Below, piece after piece: positions 33,017-41,498 of a DNA stretch of 64,000 nucleotides (position 1 is its first letter; each line of letters starts with the position of its first letter). Below the pieces are notes generated by a model, which worked only from the letters and a program-made list of their open reading frames with translations, made no database searches and was not told where the DNA came from. The stretch spans positions 124,001 to 188,000 of the forward strand of contig DVKB01000032.1 of NCBI GenBank assembly GCA_018716305.1, given 5' to 3'. Origin of the DNA: Candidatus Scatomonas merdigallinarum (GTDB lineage Bacteria > Bacillota > Clostridia > Lachnospirales > Lachnospiraceae). Made by a program: the position numbers and the translations under genes.

Positions 33017-33160
33017 ATGAGACAAGTGACAAAAGGTCATGCGGGAGCACGAAGCGCGGAGCAATCCGTGTCTCATGCCCATTTGTCGGGCAACTCATTT
33101 AATGATATTGTCAGGGGGCAGATAGATACACTTTTCATGCTCTTTTGCCCCTTGTCTCAT
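33017..33160 (+). repeat. 144-nt inverted-repeat leader of lysR containing element copy R2
   Basis: Outer arms of 25 nt (33017-33041 and 33136-33160) pair with few mismatches: ATGAGACAAG/CTTGTCTCAT is perfect, then CAAAAG/CTTTTG, then CATG/CATG. Inside lies repeat copy R2: AGCACGAAGCGCGGAGCAATCC, then GTGTCTCA, then TGCCC-N7-GGGCA (33076-33092); here the left GGATTGC arm is changed to GTCATGC. It starts about five bases after the expected start of the lysR transcript and ends just before AGGAGG. Confidence 0.6.
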
Positions 33161-33180
33161 AATTTCAGGAGGTTCCCCCC

Positions 33181-34056
33181 ATGCTTGATTTCCGCACCGA
33201 AACCTTTTTATGTGTCTGCCGCCATATGAATTTCACCCGGGCCGCCGGGGAACTGGGCATCACCCAGCCGGCTGTATCCCAGCATATCCATTTTCTGGAA
33301 GAATACTATCACGCCCGGCTGTTTGCCATGAACGGGAAAAAGCTTTCTCTGACAGAGCAGGGAGAGCACCTGCGCCGGGCTCTCACTACCATCCGGGACG
33401 ATGAAGCCCTTCTGCAGAAAGAACTTCAGGAAATCGCCGGCCGCACCAAACCTCTGGCCATCGGCGCTACTATGACCGTAGGCGAATACCTGCTTCCCCG
33501 CCCCTTAAGCCGGTTCATCAAAGCGCACCCGGAGAAATCCCTGAAGCTGATCCTGGAAAATACCCGACGGCTCCGGGAACTGCTGGATTCCGGGGATCTG
33601 GATCTGGCAGTGGTCGAGGGACATTTTCCCAGCGAATCCTATGATTTCCGCATCTGGAAACGGCTCCGCTTTATCCCTGTGGCGGCAGCCTCCCACCGGT
33701 TTCCGGACCGCCGCCTCGCCATGGAGGATCTTTTTTCAGAAACTCTCCTGCTGCGGGAACCCGGCTCGGGAACCCGGGAATTCCTGGCCCGCTATCTGGA
33801 ATCCTGCAACTATGATGTGAGCCATTTCTCAAAGGTTCTGGAAATCACCAACATGCACAGCATCCAGGTACTGGCGGAGGAGGACTGCGGCATCACCTTT
33901 CTCTATGAGGCGGTAGCGGAAGAAGCCCTGCAGAAAGGGACTCTCATCCGGATCCCTCTGCAGGACTTCGAACTCTCACACAATATCTCCTTTATCTGGC
34001 GTCGGAACAGTATTTTCGCCGAAGAATATCAGAACTTTTTCCGGGAACTCTCCTGA
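33181..34056 (+). CDS. LysR-family transcriptional regulator
   Basis: 291 aa. N-terminal helix-turn-helix (TFLCVCRHMNFTRAAGELGI, then TQPAVSQHIHFLEEYYHARL) and a two-lobed ligand domain (90-291) with VGEYLLPRPL and EPGSGTREFL. The long leader carries a large hairpin. It is divergent from the fused sulfite-reductase protein, its likely target; relatives include CysB/CysL-type sulfur regulators. AGGAGG sits before the ATG. Confidence 0.9.
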   Translation: MLDFRTETFLCVCRHMNFTRAAGELGITQPAVSQHIHFLEEYYHARLFAMNGKKLSLTEQGEHLRRALTTIRDDEALLQKELQEIAGRTKPLAIGATMTVGEYLLPRPLSRFIKAHPEKSLKLILENTRRLRELLDSGDLDLAVVEGHFPSESYDFRIWKRLRFIPVAAASHRFPDRRLAMEDLFSETLLLREPGSGTREFLARYLESCNYDVSHFSKVLEITNMHSIQVLAEEDCGITFLYEAVAEEALQKGTLIRIPLQDFELSHNISFIWRRNSIFAEEYQNFFRELS

Positions 34057-34060
34057 TTTT

Positions 34061-34846
34061 TCAATGGCAGCCGTGTTCTCCGCAGCCTCCCTCATGGCGG
34101 CCGCAGCCCTCCCCATGGCGCTCGCGGCCGTGATGGCCGCAGTCTCCGCCGTGATCGTGGTGATCGCAGGTAGCCTCCGCATTCTGAACCAGGGTGCCGG
34201 CCAGCAGGGAATCCACCGCCCTGTCCGCGTCTCCGCTGACTCCGGCGTACAGGCGGATGCCCGCCTCCTGAAGGGCTTTTCTGGCGCCGCCGCCGATACC
34301 GCCGCAGATCAGGATATCAGCCCCGATTTCTCTCAGCATTCCCGCCAGAGCTCCGTGGCCCTGTCCGTTGGTGCTCTGTACGGCAGAATTCACAATCTTT
34401 CCGTCCTCCGCTTCATAAACCTTAAACTGTTCCGTGTGTCCAAAATGCTGAAAAATTTCTCCATTTTCATAGGTAACCGCGATTTTCATCTTTCCATCCT
34501 TCCTTTCTGAAATTCGATTTCCGCAAAGTCTGTAATGGCATCCTTCGTCCCTGCCGGAACAGAGCTCATAGTCGCCTCCCTCAATCCGAAGGGGCAGCCC
34601 GTAGGCCAGACAGACCGCCAGTTTCTTTCTGGCACTGTTGTAGACCGCCTGGGCTGTGGTACGAGCCACCCGCATTCTCCGGGCACACTCTGCCTGGCTG
34701 AAATCCTCCAGGTCAATGAGACGGACCGCCTCATACTCGTCCAGGGTCATCCGGACAATCTCATCCTCCTCTTCCTGGCCCACCGGGTCAAATCCCCGGC
34801 AGACCGGCAGAGCGCAGATCCTTCTTCTTTTGCATGGTCTCGGCAT
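34061..34846 (-). CDS. DUF134 DNA-binding domain fused to NifX/NifB-type cofactor-binding domain
   Basis: 261 aa. Residues 1-100 are a DUF134 helix-turn-helix (MPRPCKRRRI and TLDEYEAVRLIDLEDFSQAE, then MRVARTTAQAVYNSARKKL). After an internal MKIAVTYENGEIFQHFGHTE comes a dinitrogenase iron-molybdenum cofactor domain (about 118-225; ADILICGGIGGGARKAL). The tail is extremely His/Cys-rich (HHDHGGDCGHHGRE and so on) and should bind metal. The two domains are often adjacent genes; here they are fused. It may be a metal-responsive regulator. An operator-like palindrome lies just upstream. Confidence 0.85.
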   Translation of the reverse strand: MPRPCKRRRICALPVCRGFDPVGQEEEDEIVRMTLDEYEAVRLIDLEDFSQAECARRMRVARTTAQAVYNSARKKLAVCLAYGLPLRIEGGDYELCSGRDEGCHYRLCGNRISERKDGKMKIAVTYENGEIFQHFGHTEQFKVYEAEDGKIVNSAVQSTNGQGHGALAGMLREIGADILICGGIGGGARKALQEAGIRLYAGVSGDADRAVDSLLAGTLVQNAEATCDHHDHGGDCGHHGRERHGEGCGRHEGGCGEHGCH

Positions 34847-34868
34847 CTGGATCCCTCCGTGTAGTTAT

Positions 34869-34921
34869 TGGCATATGCCATTTACTTTTTTCAGCATATC
34901 ACTCTTTTCACATTCTGTCAA
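34869..34921 (-). promoter_or_regulatory. promoter and palindrome upstream of the DUF134 fusion
   Basis: -35 TTGACA (34916-34921), 17 bases, -10 TATGCT (34893-34898). The perfect palindrome TGGCATATGCCA (34869-34880) follows, a likely autoregulatory site. Confidence 0.65.
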
Positions 34922-34936
34922 GGAATGATTTCCCTT

Positions 34937-37435
34937 TCAAGCTTCCTTTTTCGTCCCATATTTTTTCCGGTAAGCCTGATAGATCCTGGAACCGGAAACG
35001 CCCCGGATCACACGGGCGCCGCTCCGCCTCAGAGCTTTCTCCTCCAGCCGTCCGGACCGGACCTGCCGGGCAAGTTCTCTGACAACCTTCCTGCCGCCGG
35101 GCATAATCAAGTCCGTTCCCGCCTGAATGGCTCCGCAGTGATCTCCCAGCTTTCCTCCGGTGGCGTACCAGTCTGTCATCACCAGGCCTTCAAAGCCCCA
35201 TTCGCAGCGAAGCACCCTGGTCAGAAGATCCCGGCTGTTGTTTACGTACTCTCCGTTCACCTTATTATAGCTGGACATAAGGGCCTGGGCATTTCCTTCC
35301 CGAAGGGCAATCTCAAAACCTCTCAGATAAATTTCTCTCAAAGCCCGCTCTGTTACATTGGCGTTCGTCCGGTTCCGATTATCTTCCTGGTTATTGCAGC
35401 AGAAATGCTTAATAGTCACAAAACAGCCTTTTCGTGACTGAACGCCCCGGCTGACAGCCGCCGCCATCTTTCCCGTGAGCAGCGGATCCTCGGAATAATA
35501 TTCAAAATTCCGTCCGCAGAGAGGATTTCGATGGATATTCATGCCCGGAGCCAGCCAGTAGGTCACCCCATAGGCCTCCATCTCTCTGCCTACCGCCTCT
35601 CCCACCCGTTCCAGCAGCCGGGTGTTCCAGGACTGGGCCAGGGCAAGCCCTGTGGGGAATGAGGTGGCAAACTGATACACGCAGGGCTGTTTTTCAGAAT
35701 TTCCCAGCATCCGTTTTTTTATAAATTCCGGGAAATACTTCATAACGGAAATATTGGGTTCCACCGGCTTTAGTTTTCCGCTTCTGGTTACCGCGGAAGT
35801 CTTCTGGATCCGCAGCCCTGCGGGTCCGTCCGCCAGACAGACATTGGGAAGCCCCTTCTCCAGGAATTCTCCTGTAGTAAAGCCCGCGGCTCCGGGCGTC
35901 TCAAAAAATTTCCGCCCCTGCGCGGCCATTCCGGTTCCTGCTGCCAGACTGCAGAGGTCTTCCGCCGACAGCTTTTCCAGGATTTCATCCGTCACCGAAT
36001 CCGAGTATATTTCCGGTTCTTCATAGGTGTGCACTCTCTTCTGAATCTCCGAGGCTTTCACCGGAATCCGGGGCAATCCCTCATACCGGGCTTTCCCCTC
36101 CTGATGGGCGGAAGACTCCAGTACCTGTATTTCCCGGACCGGCGGACAGATGTGCTCACAAATCTCAGTCACCGCTTCCTGATCCAGCACCACCGCCGCC
36201 ACGGCTTCTGTATCTCTGGAGGAATTGCCCAGGCGGAGAATATATTCTCCCGGTTCCAGCACAAAAGAAGCGTCCTCCTCCCGGAAAGAAGCCAGTTCTC
36301 TCAGATCGAAACTCAGAGAAACGGTTTCGCTCTCCCCGGGCTTGAGGTTTCCGGTCTTTTCAAAAGCCGCCAGCTGCTGATACGGCTTGTCCAGCCCGCC
36401 CATAGGGCAGCTCACATAGAGCTGAACTACTTCCCTGCCGCCGCAGGCCTGTCCCGTATTGGTCACCTTCGCCAGCAGTGATATCCGGCTTCCCTCTGTC
36501 CGCGTTCCGCACTCCTGAATAGAAAAAGAAGTATAGGATTTCCCGTAGCCGAAAGGATACCGCGGTTTTACCCGGAAGGTATCAAAATACCGGTAACCCA
36601 CATAGATTCCCTCCCGGTAATATTCCTCTTCCAGATCTCCGTTGAGATAGCTGTACTCCCCGGAGAACGGTATATCTTCGTACCGTTCCGGCCAGGTATC
36701 CACGGTTTTTCCCGAGGGGGTCACCTGACCGGTGAGCAGCTCCGCCAATGCCCGTCCCCCCATCATTCCCTGCTGGGCAAAATAAAAGACTCCGCTGATT
36801 CCGGGGATCTCATCCAGGAAGCTCATATCAAACACGGAACCCACGTTGATCACCAGGATCAGCTTTTCATAATGTTCCGCGCAGAAAATCAGATTGTTCC
36901 TCTCCTCATCCGACAGGGAATATTCCTGCTCTTTGAGTTTCCGGTCCGCCCCCTCTCCGGCCTGGCGCGCAATAACCCAGATACAGGTATCCGTCTCCGA
37001 TTTGTCCACATCCTGCCGGGTAACCGGTCTTCCGAAAGGATACTGATAGGGATGTCCCATAATATTCACCGCGTCCAGTTTCAGCAGATTTCTGCGGAAC
37101 GCGGCCCCGTAAGCCTCCTCGCCCTTTCGGTACTCTTCCATATAATCCTCCAGCCAGTCCCGGGTGGTCACAGTGAAGCCGGCGTCTTCCAGGCCTTCCA
37201 GTATAGTGATGTTATGCCGGTCATTGACCTCACCGGAACCGGTCCCTCCCTTGATGGTAAGCGCGGCGCCAGCTCCGTAAAGAGCAATTCTGCCCGGCTG
37301 CAGAGGAAGCGTGCCGTCGTTCTCCAGCAGCACGATCCCCTCCCGGGCCGCTTCCAGTGAAATCTGCCGGTTTTCCCTCTCCAGAACGGTCTCGGCATCG
37401 CTGAACAAAGCCTTATTGCGGATTCTCATTTTCAC
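34937..37435 (-). CDS. glycoside hydrolase family 3 with permuted domain order (beta-glucosidase-like)
   Basis: 832 aa, no signal peptide, so cytoplasmic. The usual C-terminal GH3 domain comes first (EGIVLLENDGTLPL near 34-47; GEGADRKLKEQEYSLSDEE; PSGKTVDTWP), then a fibronectin-III-like part (about 290-410). The TIM-barrel half with the nucleophile comes last (LADGPAGLRI, then LAPGMNIHRNPLCGRNFEYY, KHFCCNNQE and VMTDW with Asp755). This reversed order occurs in some rumen and gut clostridial beta-glucosidases. It likely releases glucose or another sugar from imported oligosaccharides. No transporter is adjacent. Confidence 0.9.
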   Translation of the reverse strand: MKMRIRNKALFSDAETVLERENRQISLEAAREGIVLLENDGTLPLQPGRIALYGAGAALTIKGGTGSGEVNDRHNITILEGLEDAGFTVTTRDWLEDYMEEYRKGEEAYGAAFRRNLLKLDAVNIMGHPYQYPFGRPVTRQDVDKSETDTCIWVIARQAGEGADRKLKEQEYSLSDEERNNLIFCAEHYEKLILVINVGSVFDMSFLDEIPGISGVFYFAQQGMMGGRALAELLTGQVTPSGKTVDTWPERYEDIPFSGEYSYLNGDLEEEYYREGIYVGYRYFDTFRVKPRYPFGYGKSYTSFSIQECGTRTEGSRISLLAKVTNTGQACGGREVVQLYVSCPMGGLDKPYQQLAAFEKTGNLKPGESETVSLSFDLRELASFREEDASFVLEPGEYILRLGNSSRDTEAVAAVVLDQEAVTEICEHICPPVREIQVLESSAHQEGKARYEGLPRIPVKASEIQKRVHTYEEPEIYSDSVTDEILEKLSAEDLCSLAAGTGMAAQGRKFFETPGAAGFTTGEFLEKGLPNVCLADGPAGLRIQKTSAVTRSGKLKPVEPNISVMKYFPEFIKKRMLGNSEKQPCVYQFATSFPTGLALAQSWNTRLLERVGEAVGREMEAYGVTYWLAPGMNIHRNPLCGRNFEYYSEDPLLTGKMAAAVSRGVQSRKGCFVTIKHFCCNNQEDNRNRTNANVTERALREIYLRGFEIALREGNAQALMSSYNKVNGEYVNNSRDLLTRVLRCEWGFEGLVMTDWYATGGKLGDHCGAIQAGTDLIMPGGRKVVRELARQVRSGRLEEKALRRSGARVIRGVSGSRIYQAYRKKYGTKKEA

Positions 37436-37468
37436 AGAATATCACTCCTTTCTACTAATCAGACACGC

Positions 37469-37530
37469 TGCCCGATAGAGGGGCATAAGACACGGATTGC
37501 TCCGCGCCTGGTGCTTCCGCAATCCTGAGA
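37469..37530 (-). repeat. dispersed two-hairpin element, copy R3
   Basis: Minus strand: GGATTGC (pairing with GCAATCC) around a 19-base loop containing GCACCAGGCGCGGA, then GTGTCTTA, then TGCCC-N7-GGGCA. It lies in the leader of the GH3 gene, sense orientation, and is preceded by a CCTGAG/CTCAGG hairpin (37524-37540). Confidence 0.75.
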
Positions 37531-37550
37531 AGCCCTCAGGAATCTAAATG

Positions 37551-37693
37551 AAAAGCTCCGGTAGGGGAGCTACCGGAGCCTTTCGAGGGGAGTATAAATA
37601 ATTAATAAGGGGTTATTAATTGTAAAAAAAATTTTTTGAAGGGTAAATTCTTTTTACAAAATTGATTATAATACAGGATTTGGAAAAAAGCAA
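37551..37693 (-). ncRNA. candidate small RNA or attenuator upstream of the GH3 gene
   Basis: On the minus strand: -35 TTGCTT (37688-37693), 17 bases, -10 TATAAT (37665-37670). About 40 bases later comes a perfect hairpin AATTAATAA-CCCC-TTATTAATT (37600-37621), and then the strong hairpin GCTCCGGTAG/CTACCGGAGC (37555-37579) followed by TTTT. Transcription could end here after about 105 nt, or continue into GH3 if the terminator is bypassed. No known RNA family was recognised. Confidence 0.5.
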
Positions 37694-37709
37694 CAGAAAT
37701 ATTTTGTAG

Positions 37710-37738
37710 TTGCCCCATTTCCGGGAACGTGTTACAAT
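37710..37738 (+). promoter_or_regulatory. promoter of the DtxR/MntR-like gene
   Basis: TTGCCC (37710-37715), 17 bases, TACAAT (37733-37738). It overlaps the divergent -35 region of the GH3 leader by a few tens of bases. Confidence 0.65.
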
Positions 37739-37768
37739 TTGCTTATTAACAAAGGAGGTCCGCGGCTC

Positions 37769-38149
37769 ATGAAAATTCAGGAATCCGCTGAAAATTATCT
37801 GGAAACGATTTTAATTTTAAGTCAGAAGAAACCCCATGTACGTTCCATTGACATTGCGACCGAACTGAATTTCTCCAAGCCCAGCGTCAGTGTGGCCATG
37901 AAAAACCTCCGCAGCAAGGATCTGATCATTATGGACGAGGACGGACACATCCATCTGACTCCTTCCGGCCTGGCTATCGCGGCCAAGATCTACGAACGGC
38001 ATACCCTGCTCTCCAAGCTTCTGGTCATGCTGGGCGTCAATGAGAAAACTGCCATTGAGGATGCCTGCCGCATGGAGCACGTCATCAGCGAGGAAAGTTT
38101 TGAAGCCATCAAGGAGCATGTGGCTTCCAAGATGAAGCAGGAGGACTGA
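37769..38149 (+). CDS. DtxR/MntR-family metal-dependent regulator
   Basis: 126 aa from the ATG after AAAGGAGG (a frame-start ATG at 37739 precedes this site). The helix-turn-helix is VRSIDIATELNFSKPSVSVAMKNLRSKDL (shown in parts: VRSIDIATELNFSKPSVS and AMKNLRSKDL). A dimerisation region follows with likely metal ligands (Glu in SAENYLETI, His in ERHTLL, Glu/His in DACRMEHVIS). There is no SH3-like third domain, as in MntR. No metal transporter is adjacent. Confidence 0.88.
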   Translation: MKIQESAENYLETILILSQKKPHVRSIDIATELNFSKPSVSVAMKNLRSKDLIIMDEDGHIHLTPSGLAIAAKIYERHTLLSKLLVMLGVNEKTAIEDACRMEHVISEESFEAIKEHVASKMKQED

Positions 38150-38166
38150 CAAAATCCCCGCAGAGC

Positions 38167-38190
38167 AAAAGAGGCGCCGCCTCTTTTTTC
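38167..38190 (+). terminator. terminator of the DtxR-like gene
   Basis: AAAAGAGG-CGCCG-CCTCTTTT followed by more T. Confidence 0.8.
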
Positions 38191-38263
38191 TTTTTCTGAA
38201 ACCCGCGGAAGGGATACGGCGGACAGATTCCGGAAATACTGTCCCCAGAAAGGAGAGAATTTT

Positions 38264-39040
38264 ATGACAGAGATCGCGCTGATTACCGGAGCTTCCTCCG
38301 GTCTGGGCCGGGAATTTGCCATGCAGATTTCCCGGTCTGAAGAGCGGCCTCAGGAAATCTGGGCGGTGGCAAGAAGGGAAAACCGGCTGGAGGAACTGCA
38401 GAAGCTGTGCGGCATTCCGGTGCGGCCCATTCCTCTGGATCTTACCAGACAGGAAAGCATCAGGAAACTGGAGGAACTGCTTCAGAAAGAGAAGCCTGTG
38501 ATCCGCATTCTGGTCAACGCCGCCGGATTTGGAAAAATCGGCAGATATTCCGAGATTTCCCGGGAGGACACGGACCGGATGATTGACCTGAACTGCCGGG
38601 CCGCTGTGGATGTCACCCTGCTCTCTCTCCCCTATATGCGCAGGGGCGGCCGGATCCTGGAGATCTGCTCTACTTCGGCTTTTCAGCCTTTTCCCTACCT
38701 GAACGTGTACGCCGCTTCCAAATCTTTTCTTTACCGCTACAGCCGTGCCCTGCGGGTGGAACTCTTCGGCGAGGGCATCCGGGTCACCGCCGTCTGTCCC
38801 TACTGGATCAAAAATACGGAGTTTATCCCCAAAGCAAAAGACACCGGCGGCGGAGAGGCTGTCCGCCATTTTCCCCTTGCCTCCCGCAGGGAGACCGTGG
38901 TAAAACTGGCTCTGCGCGACAGCCGCCTGGGCCTTCCGGTGTCCACGCCGGGACCCGTATGTTTCCTGCACCGGATCGCGGCAAAATTTATCCCTTCTGA
39001 AATTATGATGGGCCTGTGGGCCCTGATCCGAAGAATCTGA
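38264..39040 (+). CDS. short-chain dehydrogenase/reductase
   Basis: 258 aa Rossmann enzyme. The cofactor loop TGASSGLGREFA, the structural NAAGFG and the catalytic Ser...YAASKSF (Tyr and Lys spaced by three) are all present. Arg after the second strand (AVARRENRLEEL) favours NADPH. The C-terminus carries a hydrophobic stretch (FIPSEIMMGLWALI), which suggests membrane association and lipid-like substrates. It stands alone after GGAGAG, convergent with murF. Substrate is unknown. Confidence 0.85.
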   Translation: MTEIALITGASSGLGREFAMQISRSEERPQEIWAVARRENRLEELQKLCGIPVRPIPLDLTRQESIRKLEELLQKEKPVIRILVNAAGFGKIGRYSEISREDTDRMIDLNCRAAVDVTLLSLPYMRRGGRILEICSTSAFQPFPYLNVYAASKSFLYRYSRALRVELFGEGIRVTAVCPYWIKNTEFIPKAKDTGGGEAVRHFPLASRRETVVKLALRDSRLGLPVSTPGPVCFLHRIAAKFIPSEIMMGLWALIRRI

Positions 39041-40414
39041 TCAGGCTTCCCGCAGCATGTTTACGATCTTGTCAAATCCCATATAGTGGGATGCTTTGAT
39101 GAGAATGGTATCCTGAGGCTTCAGAAGCCGTTTCAGTTCCACCATGAGCCGGTCCCGGCCGGGATACCAGCAGATCTCCAGCTCTGGATTGGCTTCCCGG
39201 GCTCCCTCTGCCAGATACTCACAGAGAGGGCCCGCGCAGTACAGGGCGTCAATGGACAGGGATCCCGCAAAGGCCCCCACCTCCCGGTGGAGGTCTTTTT
39301 CATTTTCTCCCAGTTCTCCCATGTCCCCCAGCACCGCCACCCGGCGGCCCTTTCCTTCCTGCAGGGCCTGGAGGGAGGTCTTCATGGATACCGGATTGGC
39401 ATTGTAGCAGTCGTCAATGAGGGTGTAGGTTCCGGTCTCCAGAATGCGGAATCTTCCGCAGATGGTCTCGAAGCTCTCAATTCCCCGGCGGATCTCCTCC
39501 AAAGTCAGGCCGTAGTACAGGCCTGCCGCCGCGGCCGCCAGGGCATTGTAGACCATGTGCTCTCCCGGCATGGGGATCGCCGCGTCAAAATCCCCCTCCG
39601 GGGTGTGGATCCGGCAGGAAATCCCCTTCAGGCCCCGGCTCTCCAGCTGGTCCGCCCATATCTCATTGCCTGGGTTCAGGCCGAATGTTCTGGGAACAAT
39701 GCCCTTCACCTCCCGGATGGTGGAAAGCTTGTCATCATCTCCGTTGAGGATCACATGGCCGTCAGGACGGATATAATCAAAAATTTCTGATTTGGCTTTC
39801 AGGATTCCATCCCTGGTTTTCAGGTTCTCCAGATGGCACCAGCCGATATTTGTAAGGATGCAGGTCTGGGGCCTGGCGATCTTTGACAGCCGGTGCATCT
39901 CCCCAAAATCACTGATTCCCATCTCCAGCACCGCGATCTCATGTTCTTCCCGCAGACGGAAGATGGTCAGGGGAAGTCCCAGTTCATTGTTAAAATTCCC
40001 TTCCGTCTTCAGCACCCGGTATTTTTGGCTCAGCACGGAAGCCACCATCTCTTTGGTGCTGGTCTTTCCCACGCTGCCGGCAATGCCTACCACCGGGATC
40101 TTTAAGCCTGCCAGATAAAATTCCGCCAGATCCTTCACCGCCTGCAGGGAAGATTTTACCCGGATATAGGGAACTTTCGCATCCGGCAGCTCTTTTTCCG
40201 AGAGAACCGCCGCCGCTCCCGCCGCCTCTGCTTTCGGTATGTAGTCGTGTCCGTCCACACGTTCCCCGGGAATCGCTACAAAAAGCCCTCCTTCCGGAAC
40301 CTGGCGGCTGTCTGTGGTGATGCCCTCTACGCACAGGTCAAGGCCGGATTCCGCCCCCACATACTTCCCGCCGCAGGCGGAGGCAATGTTTCTCAGTGTC
40401 AGATTTTTCATCAT
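39041..40414 (-). CDS. murF: UDP-N-acetylmuramoyl-tripeptide--D-alanyl-D-alanine ligase
   Basis: 457 aa. It adds the D-Ala-D-Ala dipeptide to the UDP-MurNAc-tripeptide, the last cytoplasmic step of the precursor. The N-terminal domain holds GITTDSRQVPEGGLFVAI, the ATP loop is GIAGSVGKTSTKEM, and LIDDCYNANPVSMKTSL is MurF-specific. It follows ddl by 10 bases, so the enzyme that makes the dipeptide and the one that uses it are co-transcribed. Confidence 0.96.
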   Translation of the reverse strand: MMKNLTLRNIASACGGKYVGAESGLDLCVEGITTDSRQVPEGGLFVAIPGERVDGHDYIPKAEAAGAAAVLSEKELPDAKVPYIRVKSSLQAVKDLAEFYLAGLKIPVVGIAGSVGKTSTKEMVASVLSQKYRVLKTEGNFNNELGLPLTIFRLREEHEIAVLEMGISDFGEMHRLSKIARPQTCILTNIGWCHLENLKTRDGILKAKSEIFDYIRPDGHVILNGDDDKLSTIREVKGIVPRTFGLNPGNEIWADQLESRGLKGISCRIHTPEGDFDAAIPMPGEHMVYNALAAAAAGLYYGLTLEEIRRGIESFETICGRFRILETGTYTLIDDCYNANPVSMKTSLQALQEGKGRRVAVLGDMGELGENEKDLHREVGAFAGSLSIDALYCAGPLCEYLAEGAREANPELEICWYPGRDRLMVELKRLLKPQDTILIKASHYMGFDKIVNMLREA

Positions 40415-40424
40415 ACTTCCCGCC

Positions 40425-41459
40425 TCACTGATATCTTTCCATAGAAATGCGGATCAGTTCCTCACAGAGCTCCGGATAACTGATTCCCAGAGCCGCCGCC
40501 TCCTGGGGGATCAGGCTGGTGGGGGTCATGCCCGGAAGGGTATTGGCCTCCAGACAGTAGAGCCTGCCGTCCTCACGCATGAGAAAATCCAGGCGGCAGT
40601 ACCCGCTGATTCCCAAAGCCTGCGCAGCCCGCAGGGCGGTTTCCTGCATTTCCTTTGTTTTCTCCTCCGGCAGCGCCGCCGGGCAGGTCTCCACCGTACT
40701 TCCCGCAGTGTACTTGTTCTTGTAGTCGTAGAAGCCTTCCTTGGGGGCAATCTCTATGATGGGATAGGCCTTCTGCCCGATGACCGCCACGGAAAATTCC
40801 CGGCCCTGAATAAATTCCTCCACTACCGCCTGAGGCTCATAGGCAAAGGACTCCTCCAGGGCCTTCCGGTACTCTTCCTGAGAGGCCGCGATGGTCACCC
40901 CCACGCTGGATCCTCCGCAGCAGGGCTTGACGATCACCGGAAATTCCAGGCCGCAGGCGGAAAGCTCCGGAATCTCCTGTCCCCGTTCCAGCAGGATTCC
41001 CCGGGGCGTAGGCACCTTGGCAGCCTCAAAAAAGACCTTGGTGACTCCCTTATCCATGGCAACGGCGCTGCTGAGATAGTCGGTACCGGTATAACGGATT
41101 CCAAACAGGTCAAACGCCGCCTGCACCTTTCCGTCCTCCCCATTGGCCCCGTGAAGGGCCAGGAAGACCACATCCGCCTCCTGACAGAGCCGCAGTACCC
41201 AGGGGCCGAAAAATTCTCTGCGGGTTTTCAGAGTTTCTGCAAGTTCCGCGCTTTTTTCTTTCATAACAGCTTCCGCGCGGTCTACATCATACTCCTGGTC
41301 AAAGGCACGCCTGGCCTCCTCCTCCCCGCACCCGAAAAACACGTCCAGCAGGGCTGCCCTGTGCCCTCTTGCTCTGAGAGCCCGGCAGACGCCGCTTCCT
41401 GAAACAATGGAAATTTCTCTCTCTGTGCTGGTTCCCCCAGCCAATACGATTATCTTCAT
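40425..41459 (-). CDS. ddl: D-alanine--D-alanine ligase
   Basis: 344 aa ATP-grasp enzyme that joins two D-Ala. LAGGTSTEREISIVSG opens the N-terminal domain (Glu14 with Ser region), LALHGANGEDGKVQA follows, then IVKPCCGGSSVGV, EFIQGREFSVAV and CLEANTLPGMT. The omega-loop contains EGFYDYKNKYTAG with the Tyr typical of D-Ala-D-Ala rather than D-Ala-D-Lac specificity. It is in an operon with murF. Confidence 0.96.
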   Translation of the reverse strand: MKIIVLAGGTSTEREISIVSGSGVCRALRARGHRAALLDVFFGCGEEEARRAFDQEYDVDRAEAVMKEKSAELAETLKTRREFFGPWVLRLCQEADVVFLALHGANGEDGKVQAAFDLFGIRYTGTDYLSSAVAMDKGVTKVFFEAAKVPTPRGILLERGQEIPELSACGLEFPVIVKPCCGGSSVGVTIAASQEEYRKALEESFAYEPQAVVEEFIQGREFSVAVIGQKAYPIIEIAPKEGFYDYKNKYTAGSTVETCPAALPEEKTKEMQETALRAAQALGISGYCRLDFLMREDGRLYCLEANTLPGMTPTSLIPQEAAALGISYPELCEELIRISMERYQ

Positions 41460-41498
41460 GGCTCTGCTCCTCTTTCCGCCGGAAACGGCCTTCTATGA

